Below, piece after piece: positions 17,216 through 24,384 of a stretch of DNA of 64,000 nt. The notes under the pieces were generated by a model, which saw only the letters and a list, made by a program, of their open reading frames with translations, was not told the DNA's origin and did no database searches. The position numbers were made by a program, and so were the translations under genes. Source of the stretch: a virus; IMG/VR virus record IMGVR_UViG_3300037487_001316, positions 1 to 64,000 of that record. One strand, written 5' to 3'. Each line of letters opens with the position of its first letter. The first letter of the stretch is position 1.

Positions 17216-17538
17216 ACTCATATATCTATACTTTTATCCGGGAGGATATTTCTCCTACTCAAAAGATTGTGCAGCTCGGCCACGCATGCCATGAAGCAGG
17301 TAAACTATTACATCATCAAGAACACAAACACGTATCGAGTTTGATTCTTCTATCTGCCAAGGATGAGGGTGATTTATTAGATATCGCGGCAAGAATTGAT
17401 TGTGCAGGTATTCAGTTCTACATATTTCATGAGCCCGATAATGACATGGGCTATAGTGCAATCTGTACAAGACCTGTAAGTAGTGCAAAGGAACGAGCAT
17501 TCTTTCAGAAGTGGGATCTATATAGACCCGCCGATTGA
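17212..17538 (+). CDS. PTH2-like small protein
   Basis: A 108-residue protein with QKIVQLGHACHEAGK, which recalls the conserved QxxHA segment of type 2 peptidyl-tRNA hydrolases, and a compact alpha/beta size that fits the fold. The C-terminal family motif (DAGxTQ...GIGP) seen in the gene at 23927 is not visible. It may be a PTH2-fold relative with another role. Confidence 0.45.
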   Translation: MNSYIYTFIREDISPTQKIVQLGHACHEAGKLLHHQEHKHVSSLILLSAKDEGDLLDIAARIDCAGIQFYIFHEPDNDMGYSAICTRPVSSAKERAFFQKWDLYRPAD

Positions 17539-17549
17539 CAATAAATAAA

Positions 17550-17570
17550 TGTGCCCTTATAATGGGCACA
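17550..17570 (+). terminator. Hairpin between PTH2-like gene and tRNA
   Basis: TGTGCCC/GGGCACA, a 7-bp stem with a 7-base loop and no clear T-run. It could be a weak terminator or a processing site just before the tRNA at 17576. Confidence 0.45.
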
Positions 17571-17575
17571 TACTT

Positions 17576-17650
17576 GCCTTGTTAGCTTAGTGGAAAAGTA
17601 CAGGCCTCTAAAACCGTGGGTCATCGGTTCGATTCCGATACAAGGCACCA
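17576..17650 (+). tRNA. tRNA with CUA anticodon in canonical register, poor anticodon stem
   Basis: 75 bases with encoded CCA, a perfect acceptor (GCCTTGT/ACAAGGC), a D-stem and a perfect T-arm (ATCGG-TTCGATT-CCGAT). Standard numbering puts CTCTAAA in the anticodon loop, i.e. anticodon CUA (amber), but only two of five anticodon-stem pairs form. Either an amber-reading tRNA with a damaged stem or a decaying tRNA. TAG is used as a stop in this genome. Confidence 0.6.
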
Positions 17651-17662
17651 ATTTAGGATATT

Positions 17663-17845
17663 ATGAGAACACCACAAAATTTTGCTGATGAACGTGAAAA
17701 GTTAAATAAACTTATCGATGATACAAATGCCCCTATTATGGATCGTATTTTATCTTTATGTCACCTTTATCATTGGTATCAGGGCGATGTTCATATGCAG
17801 GCAAGAACTGTAACGCGGATAGAAGATCTCATTAGGTCACTATGA
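17663..17845 (+). CDS. Small hypothetical protein
   Basis: A 60-residue, mostly helical protein starting 13 bases after the tRNA and overlapping the SLOG gene by ATGA. Not recognised. Confidence 0.55.
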   Translation: MRTPQNFADEREKLNKLIDDTNAPIMDRILSLCHLYHWYQGDVHMQARTVTRIEDLIRSL

Positions 17846-18231
17846 AAATAGGATTTACAGGTACTCGTCAAGGTATGAGCCAAAATCAAAAAGAGCAATT
17901 TGTTCTTAAGTTGTTTGAACTCGGCATCACAGAATTTCATCACGGTGACTGCATCGGTGCGGATGCCGATGCACATGATATTGTTAGAGAATTCTTCCCC
18001 GAAGTAAAGATTATAATTCATCCACCCGAGAGAACATATACACGGGCATTTAAGAAAGGTGATTTTAGTTATCCTCTAAAGCCTTATATTGAAAGAGATA
18101 GAGACATTGTAGATGACAGTGAACACCTAATAGGTTCGCCATTAGATGTAGAAGTAATTCGTAGCGGAACATGGACGACCATTCGCTACGCAAGAAAGAT
18201 AGGTCGCATACATACAGTATTGGAGAGATAA
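17842..18231 (+). CDS. SLOG-superfamily nucleotide-binding protein (DUF2493-like)
   Basis: A 129-residue Rossmann-like protein opening MKIGFTGTRQGMSQNQ, the GxTGxRxGM nucleotide-binding loop of SLOG/YspA-type proteins, with HHGDCIGADADAHDI as the second conserved segment. Such proteins bind nucleotide-derived ligands; the phage role is unknown. Its TAA overlaps the next start. Confidence 0.7.
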   Translation: MKIGFTGTRQGMSQNQKEQFVLKLFELGITEFHHGDCIGADADAHDIVREFFPEVKIIIHPPERTYTRAFKKGDFSYPLKPYIERDRDIVDDSEHLIGSPLDVEVIRSGTWTTIRYARKIGRIHTVLER

Positions 18232-18416
18232 TGAATAAAGCTTGGACAGTTACAGTCGAAGAAGATGAAGATGGCAATGCCATTCTACCATTACCAAAAG
18301 AGATGATTGATGAACTTGGCTGGTTAAATGGTGATATTCTTGATATGGATATTGAGGGAGATACAGTTATTGTTAAAAATATCACCTGCGATGAACGTAA
18401 AGGTAAGGTTGTATAA
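18231..18416 (+). CDS. AbrB/MazE-like DNA-binding protein
   Basis: A 61-residue protein. The ATG at 18231 has SD GGAGAG and is chosen over an upstream in-frame start. The sequence ILPLPKEMIDELGWLNGDILDM with a following beta hairpin matches SpoVT-AbrB swapped-hairpin domains used by antitoxins and regulators. No toxin partner is next to it. Confidence 0.6.
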   Translation: MNKAWTVTVEEDEDGNAILPLPKEMIDELGWLNGDILDMDIEGDTVIVKNITCDERKGKVV

Positions 18417-18419
18417 ATA
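18412..18419 (+). promoter_or_regulatory. Late promoter motif TATAAATA
   Basis: Exact T4-type late octamer, 30 bases upstream of tRNA-Leu(UAG). Confidence 0.5.
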
Positions 18420-18449
18420 ATTGATCTAAGCTATAATAGCTTAAGATTT

Positions 18450-18534
18450 GCCCCTTTGGCGGAATTGGTAGACGCACTGGATTTAGGTTCCAGCACCGAA
18501 AGGCGTGGGAGTTCGAGTCTCCCAGGGGGCACCA
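18450..18534 (+). tRNA. tRNA-Leu(UAG)
   Basis: 85-base class II tRNA with encoded CCA, acceptor GCCCCTT/AGGGGGC, anticodon stem CTGGA/TCCAG with loop TTTAGGT, and a normal T-loop TTCGAGT. Confidence 0.9.
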
Positions 18535-18819
18535 AGTTTAGAGTGACCAGTACGGCCTGACCGATACTAAGAACGTTTTGAAATTTTCGACCCTAACTAA
18601 TATCGGTTATCGACCGAGGTAGATATTTCGAAGTGCCCTATTGTGTTTGTTCGAATCCTGTACAAAAGGGCGAATGGTAGGAGAGAGGGAATAATTGGCC
18701 CTCCGGTTGCAGGTAGGTGTTGAGCGTACATCTTAAGATCCTAAGAATCCTGCTGCAATGTCAATTTAGTGAAAAAGCGGTTTAAGTCATTCTAATTTAA
18801 TTTTGTTGTAATAGATGGT
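18535..18819 (+). other. Non-coding stretch with inverted repeats
   Basis: No gene seen. Holds a TCGGT/ACCGA hairpin near 18605, a GCCCT/AGGGC pair closing a TTCGAAT-containing loop near 18637-18672 followed by a D-arm-like AATGGTAGGA, and a strong TTGCAGG/CCTGCTGCAA pair at 18707-18758. The pieces look tRNA-derived or like the other orphan RNAs of this phage. Confidence 0.35.
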
Positions 18820-18827
18820 GATAAATA
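18820..18827 (+). promoter_or_regulatory. Late promoter motif directly before tRNA-Pro
   Basis: GATAAATA ends 6 bases before the first base of tRNA-Pro. In T4 late promoters the start is about 6 bases after the octamer, so the transcript would begin at about the mature tRNA end. Confidence 0.55.
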
Positions 18828-18833
18828 TAGATT

Positions 18834-18907
18834 CAGAGTGTGGTGAAATGGTATCATGCGACGTTTGGGACGTCGTGGCCAAGGTTCGATTCCTTGTACT
18901 CTGACCA
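18834..18907 (+). tRNA. tRNA-Pro(UGG)
   Basis: 74 bases with encoded CCA, acceptor CAGAGTG/TACTCTG, perfect anticodon stem CGACG/CGTCG with loop TTTGGGA, and T-arm CAAGG-TTCGATT-CCTTG. Confidence 0.85.
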
Positions 18908-19142
18908 ATCTTGAGGATGGTACACCCAAAAGGTACCTCAATACCTGGCTAGGGGATAATAGCTGATGGTCACTCTCATTGATGTGGCGGTACCGGAAAC
19001 CAGAAATCCGGCGGTCACGCTTTTGACCGGTAGTCTTAGATTTGTCCAATCACGGGTACCCGGGGGTTGGTTGTTGTGAAACATCGGCGTAAATACTTCT
19101 AAGATATGGATTTACCATCCGTAGCACTAATTTATAAACTGT
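18908..19142 (+). other. Non-coding stretch with hairpins before PP-loop gene
   Basis: No gene seen. TTGAGG...CCTCAA (from 18911) encloses GTAC repeats; CCGGA/TCCGG and GGTCA/TGACC hairpins follow near 18995-19030. Possibly another structured RNA; no known class. Confidence 0.3.
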
Positions 19143-19751
19143 ATGCATGATAAAATTATTTCGGATTTAGAGTCGGTATTATCGCAGTATAAAACTATAG
19201 GTCTTCTTGTTTCCGGGGGATTTGATAGTACACTACTCGCGTATCTTGTGCATGAATTACGCGAAAAGAATCAAACTAATAACACATTTGAATTCTTTAC
19301 TGTGCCGAGATATGATGATTCATTAGTTCATGCTAAACGAATTATCGATTATATTGATATTAAATTTAATAAGATGCCTACAGTATGGCATATGGTAGGC
19401 AATCCAGATCTACATTTTACTCAACAGGTTAGTAGCGGCATAGGCGAAGCATTAAGAAATTTTAAGTTTGATATATTGCTAACCGGCGATAATATAGTTC
19501 CTCCTATAGATGAAGTGCCCGGCGGACCTCCACGTAAGAGAGGCGATTATCCTAGACTGTATAAGCCTTTCTTTGACTATACAAAAGATGTTATGTTACA
19601 ATTATGTATAGATCGTGGACTAACCGATATTATGGAAATAACACATACTTGCACAGAATCGAAAACATTAAGGTGCAATGTATGCTGGCAATGTAGAGAA
19701 CGTGATTGGGCATTTAAGAAATGTGGATATATCGATCCAGGCACAATGTAA
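19143..19751 (+). CDS. QueC-like PP-loop ATPase (intact copy)
   Basis: A 202-residue protein with LLVSGGFDSTLL (PP-loop residues 23-30) and a C-terminal cysteine cluster (CTESKTLRCNVCWQCRERDWAF) like the zinc site of 7-cyano-7-deazaguanine synthase. It keeps a TGDN/PP segment in mid-protein. It is the intact homologue of the TGA-interrupted minus-strand gene at 1084. QueC adenylates 7-carboxy-7-deazaguanine; whether this protein does so is not known, since no QueD, QueE or transglycosylase gene is in the window. Confidence 0.75.
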   Translation: MHDKIISDLESVLSQYKTIGLLVSGGFDSTLLAYLVHELREKNQTNNTFEFFTVPRYDDSLVHAKRIIDYIDIKFNKMPTVWHMVGNPDLHFTQQVSSGIGEALRNFKFDILLTGDNIVPPIDEVPGGPPRKRGDYPRLYKPFFDYTKDVMLQLCIDRGLTDIMEITHTCTESKTLRCNVCWQCRERDWAFKKCGYIDPGTM

Positions 19752-19757
19752 AAGATA

Positions 19758-19952
19758 TTAGGTAAAGGGCTCGTAGAAAGAGATATGCCGGTGGATATGC
19801 AGCAGCAGGTTGATAAACTGTCAGGGCCGCTTTCCTGTCTTAAGGTATCTCCTCCCGGGTGTCGGGAAAATGCGTCACAATGAGACTTAGGATTGGCAAT
19901 CTGTTGAAGTCCGATAGTAGCTAGATTACCGGTTAGCAAGACACTCACCTAA
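19758..19952 (+). ncRNA. Possible 195-nt structured RNA
   Basis: TTAGGT (19758) can pair with ACCTAA (19947) around a GC-richer interior with several local hairpins (for example CCCGG..TCGGG around 19853). It fills the whole gap between two genes. Size and layout recall the 186-nt element at 40589. The evidence is only pairing and base composition. Confidence 0.3.
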
Positions 19953-19959
19953 ATTTATT

Positions 19960-20664
19960 ATGAAACAATCGATTGTAAAATACTGTGTTGGTACACCATT
20001 CTATATAGAATGTTTTACTATAGAGAATCAGCCCGGCGAATGGAATTCAACTAAGGTTGCTATCTTTAGAGACGAAATACTCATTGGTGAATATATCCGC
20101 AACTATGCGAATTATGCTACGACAACATTTTCTCCGTTCTCAATCGGTGAAGATTGGTATGCACTTTATAGTGCTGATTATACTGCTACTCGTGTGATGA
20201 AATTACATAAAGATAGCATAGAAGATTGGTGCGGAGAAGAAAGATCATCTGTCGGATTCTGTCCTGTTGAAATATATGTTCCTCGATATAGGATGGTAAA
20301 AGGTTCTTTTGAATCAGACGGTAAGACACACGAGTTTGAAACATACGCCGTAGATTGTGATTATAAAACAGAAGGCGAATTCTTAAAAGATATGCCCGAA
20401 TTTGATTTTGAACATCATACTGATTTTGGATTTCTATGTGGATGCGTGTGGGGAGATGATTCCAACTGGAAATTATTATATATCGACCTATCAAATATTC
20501 AGAATAAAGAACTTAAAATATCTGACAAATTTGGTTATTGGGAATTACCTGTAAATACGAAATTAAAAGAATGTATTAATATGTCTAATTGGGAACCTAA
20601 TCATGCATGGGTAGAACTGACACGTATAGAACATATTAATCTTAAGACAGGCGAACGCTGCTAA
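19960..20664 (+). CDS. Hypothetical protein
   Basis: A 234-residue protein rich in aromatic and acidic residues (DDSNWKLLYIDLSNI, EFDFEHHTDFGFLCGCVWGDD), beta-rich, no signal peptide. Not recognised. Followed after 7 bases by the next gene. Confidence 0.6.
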   Translation: MKQSIVKYCVGTPFYIECFTIENQPGEWNSTKVAIFRDEILIGEYIRNYANYATTTFSPFSIGEDWYALYSADYTATRVMKLHKDSIEDWCGEERSSVGFCPVEIYVPRYRMVKGSFESDGKTHEFETYAVDCDYKTEGEFLKDMPEFDFEHHTDFGFLCGCVWGDDSNWKLLYIDLSNIQNKELKISDKFGYWELPVNTKLKECINMSNWEPNHAWVELTRIEHINLKTGERC

Positions 20665-20671
20665 ATACGAT

Positions 20672-21037
20672 ATGAAAATACAATATCAAGATGAATACGG
20701 TGAATCATTACATATAGCTGATGCATATGTAATTCCGTCAGTAGGCCATTCTGTAATATTTGCTGATGAAGATTATAGAGTTAAAAGTGTGACATGGGTA
20801 ATCGAACACGGTTATATTATTGTCGAAATAACACAGAACGCAGTAAAATCTGTACAGAAAGAATCCGACAATTCTGGTAGACTTAACGAGATGCATAATG
20901 CTATACTTGCTGTTAATAAACGACAAGATGCCAGCGAGAAAAAAGGTAGGGCTATTACCGAGAAAGTAAGTTCTATCAGGAAACATATTAATACACGTAT
21001 TAAACAAGAAAAGAAAGATACAAATGACACCAGATAA
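20672..21037 (+). CDS. Hypothetical protein with C-terminal charged helix
   Basis: A 121-residue protein: an N-terminal beta domain of about 65 residues (DEDYRVKSVTWVIEHGYIIVEI) and a long charged helix rich in K/E. It overlaps the next gene by 14 bases. Not recognised. Confidence 0.55.
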   Translation: MKIQYQDEYGESLHIADAYVIPSVGHSVIFADEDYRVKSVTWVIEHGYIIVEITQNAVKSVQKESDNSGRLNEMHNAILAVNKRQDASEKKGRAITEKVSSIRKHINTRIKQEKKDTNDTR

Positions 21038-21233
21038 AAATTTCAGAATCAAGAAATCAATCAAAACTATGGTTGCCCTATTTAAGGGTACAGCCGAATC
21101 CCGCAATGGATTTAGACATGCTATGATTGATGCACAACTTTGCGAAGAAGCGGCTAGACGTGCAGCATTGAAGTCAAAGGATAATAAAGACAACAATCGC
21201 GGTCGTGGTGCGGTAGCACCGGCATCAGAATAA
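21024..21233 (+). CDS. Small basic hypothetical protein
   Basis: 69 residues, basic helical body with an Ala/Arg-rich segment (EEAARRAALKSKD) and a Gly/Arg tail. Could bind nucleic acid; not recognised. Confidence 0.45.
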   Translation: MTPDKNFRIKKSIKTMVALFKGTAESRNGFRHAMIDAQLCEEAARRAALKSKDNKDNNRGRGAVAPASE

Positions 21234-21314
21234 TTAATAAGGTATGCTAGGCAAACTCGAGTAGTCTGGCCCGTATATAATACAAACTAAAATCCTATAT
21301 TCTACCTTATTTGT

Positions 21315-21322
21315 TATAAATA
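21315..21322 (+). promoter_or_regulatory. Late promoter motif before tRNA fragment
   Basis: TATAAATA ending 7 bases before the 5' end of the tRNA-like fragment at 21330, the same spacing as at 31143 and 31793. Confidence 0.5.
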
Positions 21323-21329
21323 CATTATT

Positions 21330-21372
21330 GCCCCCATAAGCTAGTGGCAAAACTGCTATTATATTGTAATGA
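21330..21372 (+). pseudogene. tRNA 5'-half remnant
   Basis: GCCCCCA-TA plus a D-arm (AGC-TAGTGGCAAAACT-GCT) then an AT-rich anticodon-like segment, but no matching T-arm or acceptor 3' strand follows. The HNH gene starts 34 bases later. It looks like a tRNA truncated at an HNH insertion. Confidence 0.5.
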
Positions 21373-21380
21373 ACTTATAG

Positions 21381-21388
21381 TATAAATA
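21381..21388 (+). promoter_or_regulatory. Late promoter motif before HNH gene
   Basis: TATAAATA 17 bases upstream of the HNH gene; SD AGAGGAA follows. Confidence 0.5.
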
Positions 21389-21405
21389 AAAGCAGAGGAA
21401 CTATT

Positions 21406-22008
21406 ATGCGAAAACTATCAAGGGTAGAGTCAGGTAAATTAGGTGCAGCTAAAAGCAAAATTATATTGGCCGCAGCTAAACAAACACGAATAGACGAGTA
21501 CAACCTAAATCCAAAACACTGCAAGCATTGTGGTGCGGCACTGAGCTACCAGGATAATGTACTGAAGAAAATATTTTGTAATCACCATTGTTCGGCAACA
21601 TACAACAATCTAAAAAAGGCACAAGAAGTCAAGTGGGAATGTCTATCGTGTGGAAAAGAACATAACTCATTACCGCACAAAGTGGGATCATACTGTGGTA
21701 TATCCTGTTTCAATGAAGCAAGAATGGAAAAAACATTCACTAAATTGTTATCAGGAGAACTCACTGATCGCGGAATGATGCGAAGCGCAATAATTCGCAA
21801 GTACGGTTCGGTCTGTGCTGATTGCGGATTGTCCGAGTGGAGAGGCGAGGAGCTTCCACTTGAACTTCATCATAAAGATGGAGACGCTGGAAATAATGAA
21901 TATAGTAACATTAGTCTGTTATGCCCCAATTGTCATGCAATAACTGATACTTGGAAAGGCAAAAACAGAGGTAATGGCCGAGCAGCAAGAGGGCTGCCGT
22001 TAAATTAA
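21406..22008 (+). CDS. HNH endonuclease with zinc-finger N-terminus
   Basis: A 200-residue protein. Two CxxC zinc modules (CKHCGAALSYQ..CNHHC; CLSCGKE..YCGISC) precede an HNH domain (CADCGLSEWRGEELPLELHHKDGDAGNNEYSNISLLCPNCHA). This is the layout of free-standing phage homing endonucleases. It is flanked by a tRNA remnant and tRNA-Thr, with its TAA directly abutting that tRNA. Confidence 0.85.
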   Translation: MRKLSRVESGKLGAAKSKIILAAAKQTRIDEYNLNPKHCKHCGAALSYQDNVLKKIFCNHHCSATYNNLKKAQEVKWECLSCGKEHNSLPHKVGSYCGISCFNEARMEKTFTKLLSGELTDRGMMRSAIIRKYGSVCADCGLSEWRGEELPLELHHKDGDAGNNEYSNISLLCPNCHAITDTWKGKNRGNGRAARGLPLN

Positions 22009-22082
22009 GCTCGCATAGTAAAAAAGCATTACACGACTTTGGTAAAGTCGAGTCCAAGGGGCGGTACCTTGTGTGAGCACCA
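22009..22082 (+). tRNA. tRNA-Thr(GGU), atypical D- and T-loops
   Basis: 74 bases with encoded CCA. Acceptor GCTCGCA/TGTGAGC, D-stem GTAA/TTAC, anticodon stem CGACT/AGTCG with loop TTGGTAA, and T-stem CAAGG/CCTTG all pair. The T-loop reads GGCGGTA instead of TTCRANY, and the D-loop lacks the GG pair, so the usual elbow contacts cannot form. Confidence 0.6.
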
Positions 22083-22088
22083 AGTTAT

Positions 22089-22224
22089 GTGGTAAGTTAG
22101 GTTGACAAGTTTGTGCCTGTATGTGAGTAGGAACTGATCACCTGAGGGGCATACAGCGGCAGTGAGTAATTACTCTGTTGTAAAATGACAAACCAGTTGG
22201 GTTCGAATCCCAATTACTACACCA
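22089..22224 (+). tRNA. tRNA-like element with hairpin insertion
   Basis: The 3' end has a perfect T-arm (TTGGG-TTCGAAT-CCCAA), acceptor strand TTACTAC, A and CCA. A matching 5' strand GTGGTAA (7 of 7 with one G-U) lies 136 bases upstream. Between them an insertion closed by CTGTATG/CATACAG (22116-22156) makes it far too long for a normal tRNA. The anticodon cannot be assigned with confidence. Could be an interrupted tRNA or another tRNA-derived RNA. Confidence 0.4.
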
Positions 22225-22269
22225 GATTCGTAGGTATTAAATAGCACCGAAAATATAGATAAGTATGCT

Positions 22270-22689
22270 ATGCCTAAACAACTTTTTTACTGGAAAACTT
22301 TAGCTCTGAATATGCTTTTTGCATTTCAGGGACTATTTATTATTTCAACTGCTGTTGATTTTTTCTTAACAGTTCTTTCCAATTCTGCCAGATCTCAGGT
22401 ATTGACAGAGTTATCACCACTGGCTTCTATGATTATTATACTTCCGTGGATAGCCGGTATATTTATTTTAGCACTGATGCTAATTATATTTATAGCAAAT
22501 ACAAGTAATAAACCCTGGATACCCGGTGTAGATATTGAATATAGTGGCATGTTATTACTCTACCTGGCATTATTTTTTATTGCTATATTTAATCCTCTGG
22601 TTATTTGGCCTGTTGTGGTAAATTATCTGGCACATATTATATGGGTTTGTGCTATTATGTATTTTAGAATTGCTGTAAATACGGCATAA
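22270..22689 (+). CDS. Four-helix integral membrane protein
   Basis: A 139-residue protein with four predicted membrane segments (about 13-33, 50-75, 93-110, 112-135) and short loops. Unknown role; it is not of a holin type I recognise. Confidence 0.6.
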   Translation: MPKQLFYWKTLALNMLFAFQGLFIISTAVDFFLTVLSNSARSQVLTELSPLASMIIILPWIAGIFILALMLIIFIANTSNKPWIPGVDIEYSGMLLLYLALFFIAIFNPLVIWPVVVNYLAHIIWVCAIMYFRIAVNTA

Positions 22690-22695
22690 GTATTC

Positions 22696-22772
22696 GCGGA
22701 TGTGATGAAATTGGTAAACATAGCGGTCTAAGAAGCCGTCAGCTGGGGGTTCGAGTCCCTTCATCCGCACCA
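22696..22772 (+). tRNA. tRNA-Leu(AAG)
   Basis: 77 bases with CCA. Acceptor GCGGATG/CATCCGC, anticodon stem GCGGT/GCCGT (two wobble pairs), loop CTAAGAA and T-arm GGGGG-TTCGAGT-CCCTT. Anticodon AAG reads Leu, but the variable loop is short (class I), unlike normal tRNA-Leu, so identity may differ. Confidence 0.7.
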
Positions 22773-22861
22773 AAGATAAAACCCTATATGGTAAATATGC
22801 CCTTCTTTGGTAAATATTGATTAGAGAGAAACTCATTCTTTCAATATTCGGGGAAAAAGGA

Positions 22862-23530
22862 ATGCCAAGTCTTAATTACAGTATAGAGGATGTCCGTAAA
22901 TTTCTAAGTGTACTGACTTGGAAGAAAATAATTCAATTAATAGTATTTCTATTTATTATGGGTCTAACATGGGCTACATACGAAAATAGAGGAGCTATAT
23001 ACGGTTTCGCAAGTCAGAAAAGAATCGACCCAACTTCCCCTCATGTAAGGGAGTTATCAAAAGGGCCGCAAAAAGAAATTGGTACGGTCGTAGAGAAATC
23101 AGCAAGTATTGTGGCAATGCAGGTTGTTCTAGCAGATTTTCAAAAGAATGAACGTGTTATTATTTACACATACATTGAGGACGAAGCAGTTGAATTAAAG
23201 AATATCTGGTTAAAATATTCAAGTAATGCTGTAGGAAACATGGCATTATTTACAAATAATGTTGCAGATAATAAGGTTGTTGTTGATCTTATTAATGGTG
23301 AATTTAACTGTAGACCGTATATTGAAACAGTAAATATTAGACTTGCACCGGAATCAGGAAAATACATTAAATATACATGCTCAAATGGTATTCCAGCATC
23401 ATTCGGTAGATTTACCGGTATAATAGTGGTATACTTAAAACATCAATTAACTCCAGAAGAATATGATCAGATTAAATCAATCTCTAGATCATTAGCAACA
23501 AATATATTTGAAAAAGATTTAAATAAATAA
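22862..23530 (+). CDS. Membrane-anchored protein of unknown function
   Basis: 222 residues from the ATG at 22862 (GGGGAAAAAGG upstream); one membrane helix at about residues 22-42 (IIQLIVFLFIMGLTW), then a probably periplasmic domain of about 180 residues. The TTG start at 22817 is less likely. Not recognised. Confidence 0.55.
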   Translation: MPSLNYSIEDVRKFLSVLTWKKIIQLIVFLFIMGLTWATYENRGAIYGFASQKRIDPTSPHVRELSKGPQKEIGTVVEKSASIVAMQVVLADFQKNERVIIYTYIEDEAVELKNIWLKYSSNAVGNMALFTNNVADNKVVVDLINGEFNCRPYIETVNIRLAPESGKYIKYTCSNGIPASFGRFTGIIVVYLKHQLTPEEYDQIKSISRSLATNIFEKDLNK

Positions 23531-23534
23531 CGGT

Positions 23535-23783
23535 ATGATTAAAACAAGTTTAGATTGGTCAAAGTATGAGGCTAATCTTTTACGCAAAACGTTGAAACTC
23601 GAACATGGTAGAGAAGTTCGAAGAATGATTCAAAATATTCGTAGTGAGGTAACTGCACTATCAAAAGCAGAAGTTGAATTACGCCGTGGCAACAAACATG
23701 CCACAGAAGAAATATTAATTAGAATTAATCAAGATATAGAGATGGTTGAAGAATACCTATTGGTGGCCGCACTAATAGGTTAA
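23535..23783 (+). CDS. Small coiled-coil protein
   Basis: 82 residues, helical and charged (LRKTLKLEHGREVRRMIQNI). It follows the membrane protein after 4 bases and precedes a sigma70 promoter. Not recognised. Confidence 0.5.
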   Translation: MIKTSLDWSKYEANLLRKTLKLEHGREVRRMIQNIRSEVTALSKAEVELRRGNKHATEEILIRINQDIEMVEEYLLVAALIG

Positions 23784-23785
23784 GG

Positions 23786-23814
23786 TTGACATTAGTATAG
23801 CGTTCGCATATACT
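23786..23814 (+). promoter_or_regulatory. Sigma70 promoter of PTH2 gene
   Basis: TTGACA, 17-base spacer, TATACT: a near-consensus host promoter placed 112 bases upstream of the PTH2 start. Confidence 0.75.
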
Positions 23815-23926
23815 ATCAAAACGGAAAGTAAAGTAGCCAGGGTGCTGCCGCTCATTGGAAATGAGATGGATTTATCGCAAGATAGGTTTGATTTCGAGTA
23901 TCATGCTTTCCTCCACAGGATTATCA

Positions 23927-24319
23927 ATGCCAGCCAAACAAGTATTAGTGATGAAAAAGTTCCCTAAAGATAGGAACATGCGAATCGGGAAATATGTGGC
24001 CCAAGGTGCTCATGCGAGTTTAGGAGCATTACTATCATTAGGCAGTTTAATAGATAATGACTTTGTAATACCGATGAATAATCCTTTTGTGAGAGAATGG
24101 ATTGTTGGTAGATTTACAAAGATTGCGTTATATGTAGAAACCGATGAAGAATTAGTTGCTATATACAATGCGGCACAAAAGGCAGGTATAGCATCAGCTA
24201 TAATACAAGATGCCGGCCTTACCGAATTTAACGGTATTCCTACGCTTACAGCAGTTGGGATCGGTCCGGATGATGAAGAAGCCATTAACAAGATTACAGG
24301 TCATTTAAAACTATTTTGA
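23927..24319 (+). CDS. Peptidyl-tRNA hydrolase, PTH2 family
   Basis: About 130 residues from the ATG at 23927 (MPAKQVLVMKKF). PTH2 hallmarks are GKYVAQGAHASLG near the N-terminus and QDAGLTEFNGIPTLTAVGIGP near the C-terminus. The enzyme releases tRNA from peptidyl-tRNA that has dropped off ribosomes, which complements the tmRNA and release factor of this phage. PTH2 is mainly archaeal and eukaryotic, with scattered phage members. An open frame extends upstream to 23855 but is not needed by the family. Confidence 0.8.
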   Translation: MPAKQVLVMKKFPKDRNMRIGKYVAQGAHASLGALLSLGSLIDNDFVIPMNNPFVREWIVGRFTKIALYVETDEELVAIYNAAQKAGIASAIIQDAGLTEFNGIPTLTAVGIGPDDEEAINKITGHLKLF

Positions 24320-24384
24320 TTTCGGTTGTTTTTAAATAAAGATAACAGTATAGTAGAGCTTGTCTAACACAGAAAGGACACATA

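Noticed and set aside
18792-19049. Minus-strand ORF of 85 residues
   Set aside because: It is antisense to tRNA-Pro and hairpins; the IEPWPRRPKRR part is just tRNA complement.
19143-19751. Complete preQ0 pathway for DNA deazaguanine
   Set aside because: Only QueC-like proteins are present; no QueD, QueE, FolE or DpdA-type gene is in the window, so the pathway cannot be claimed.
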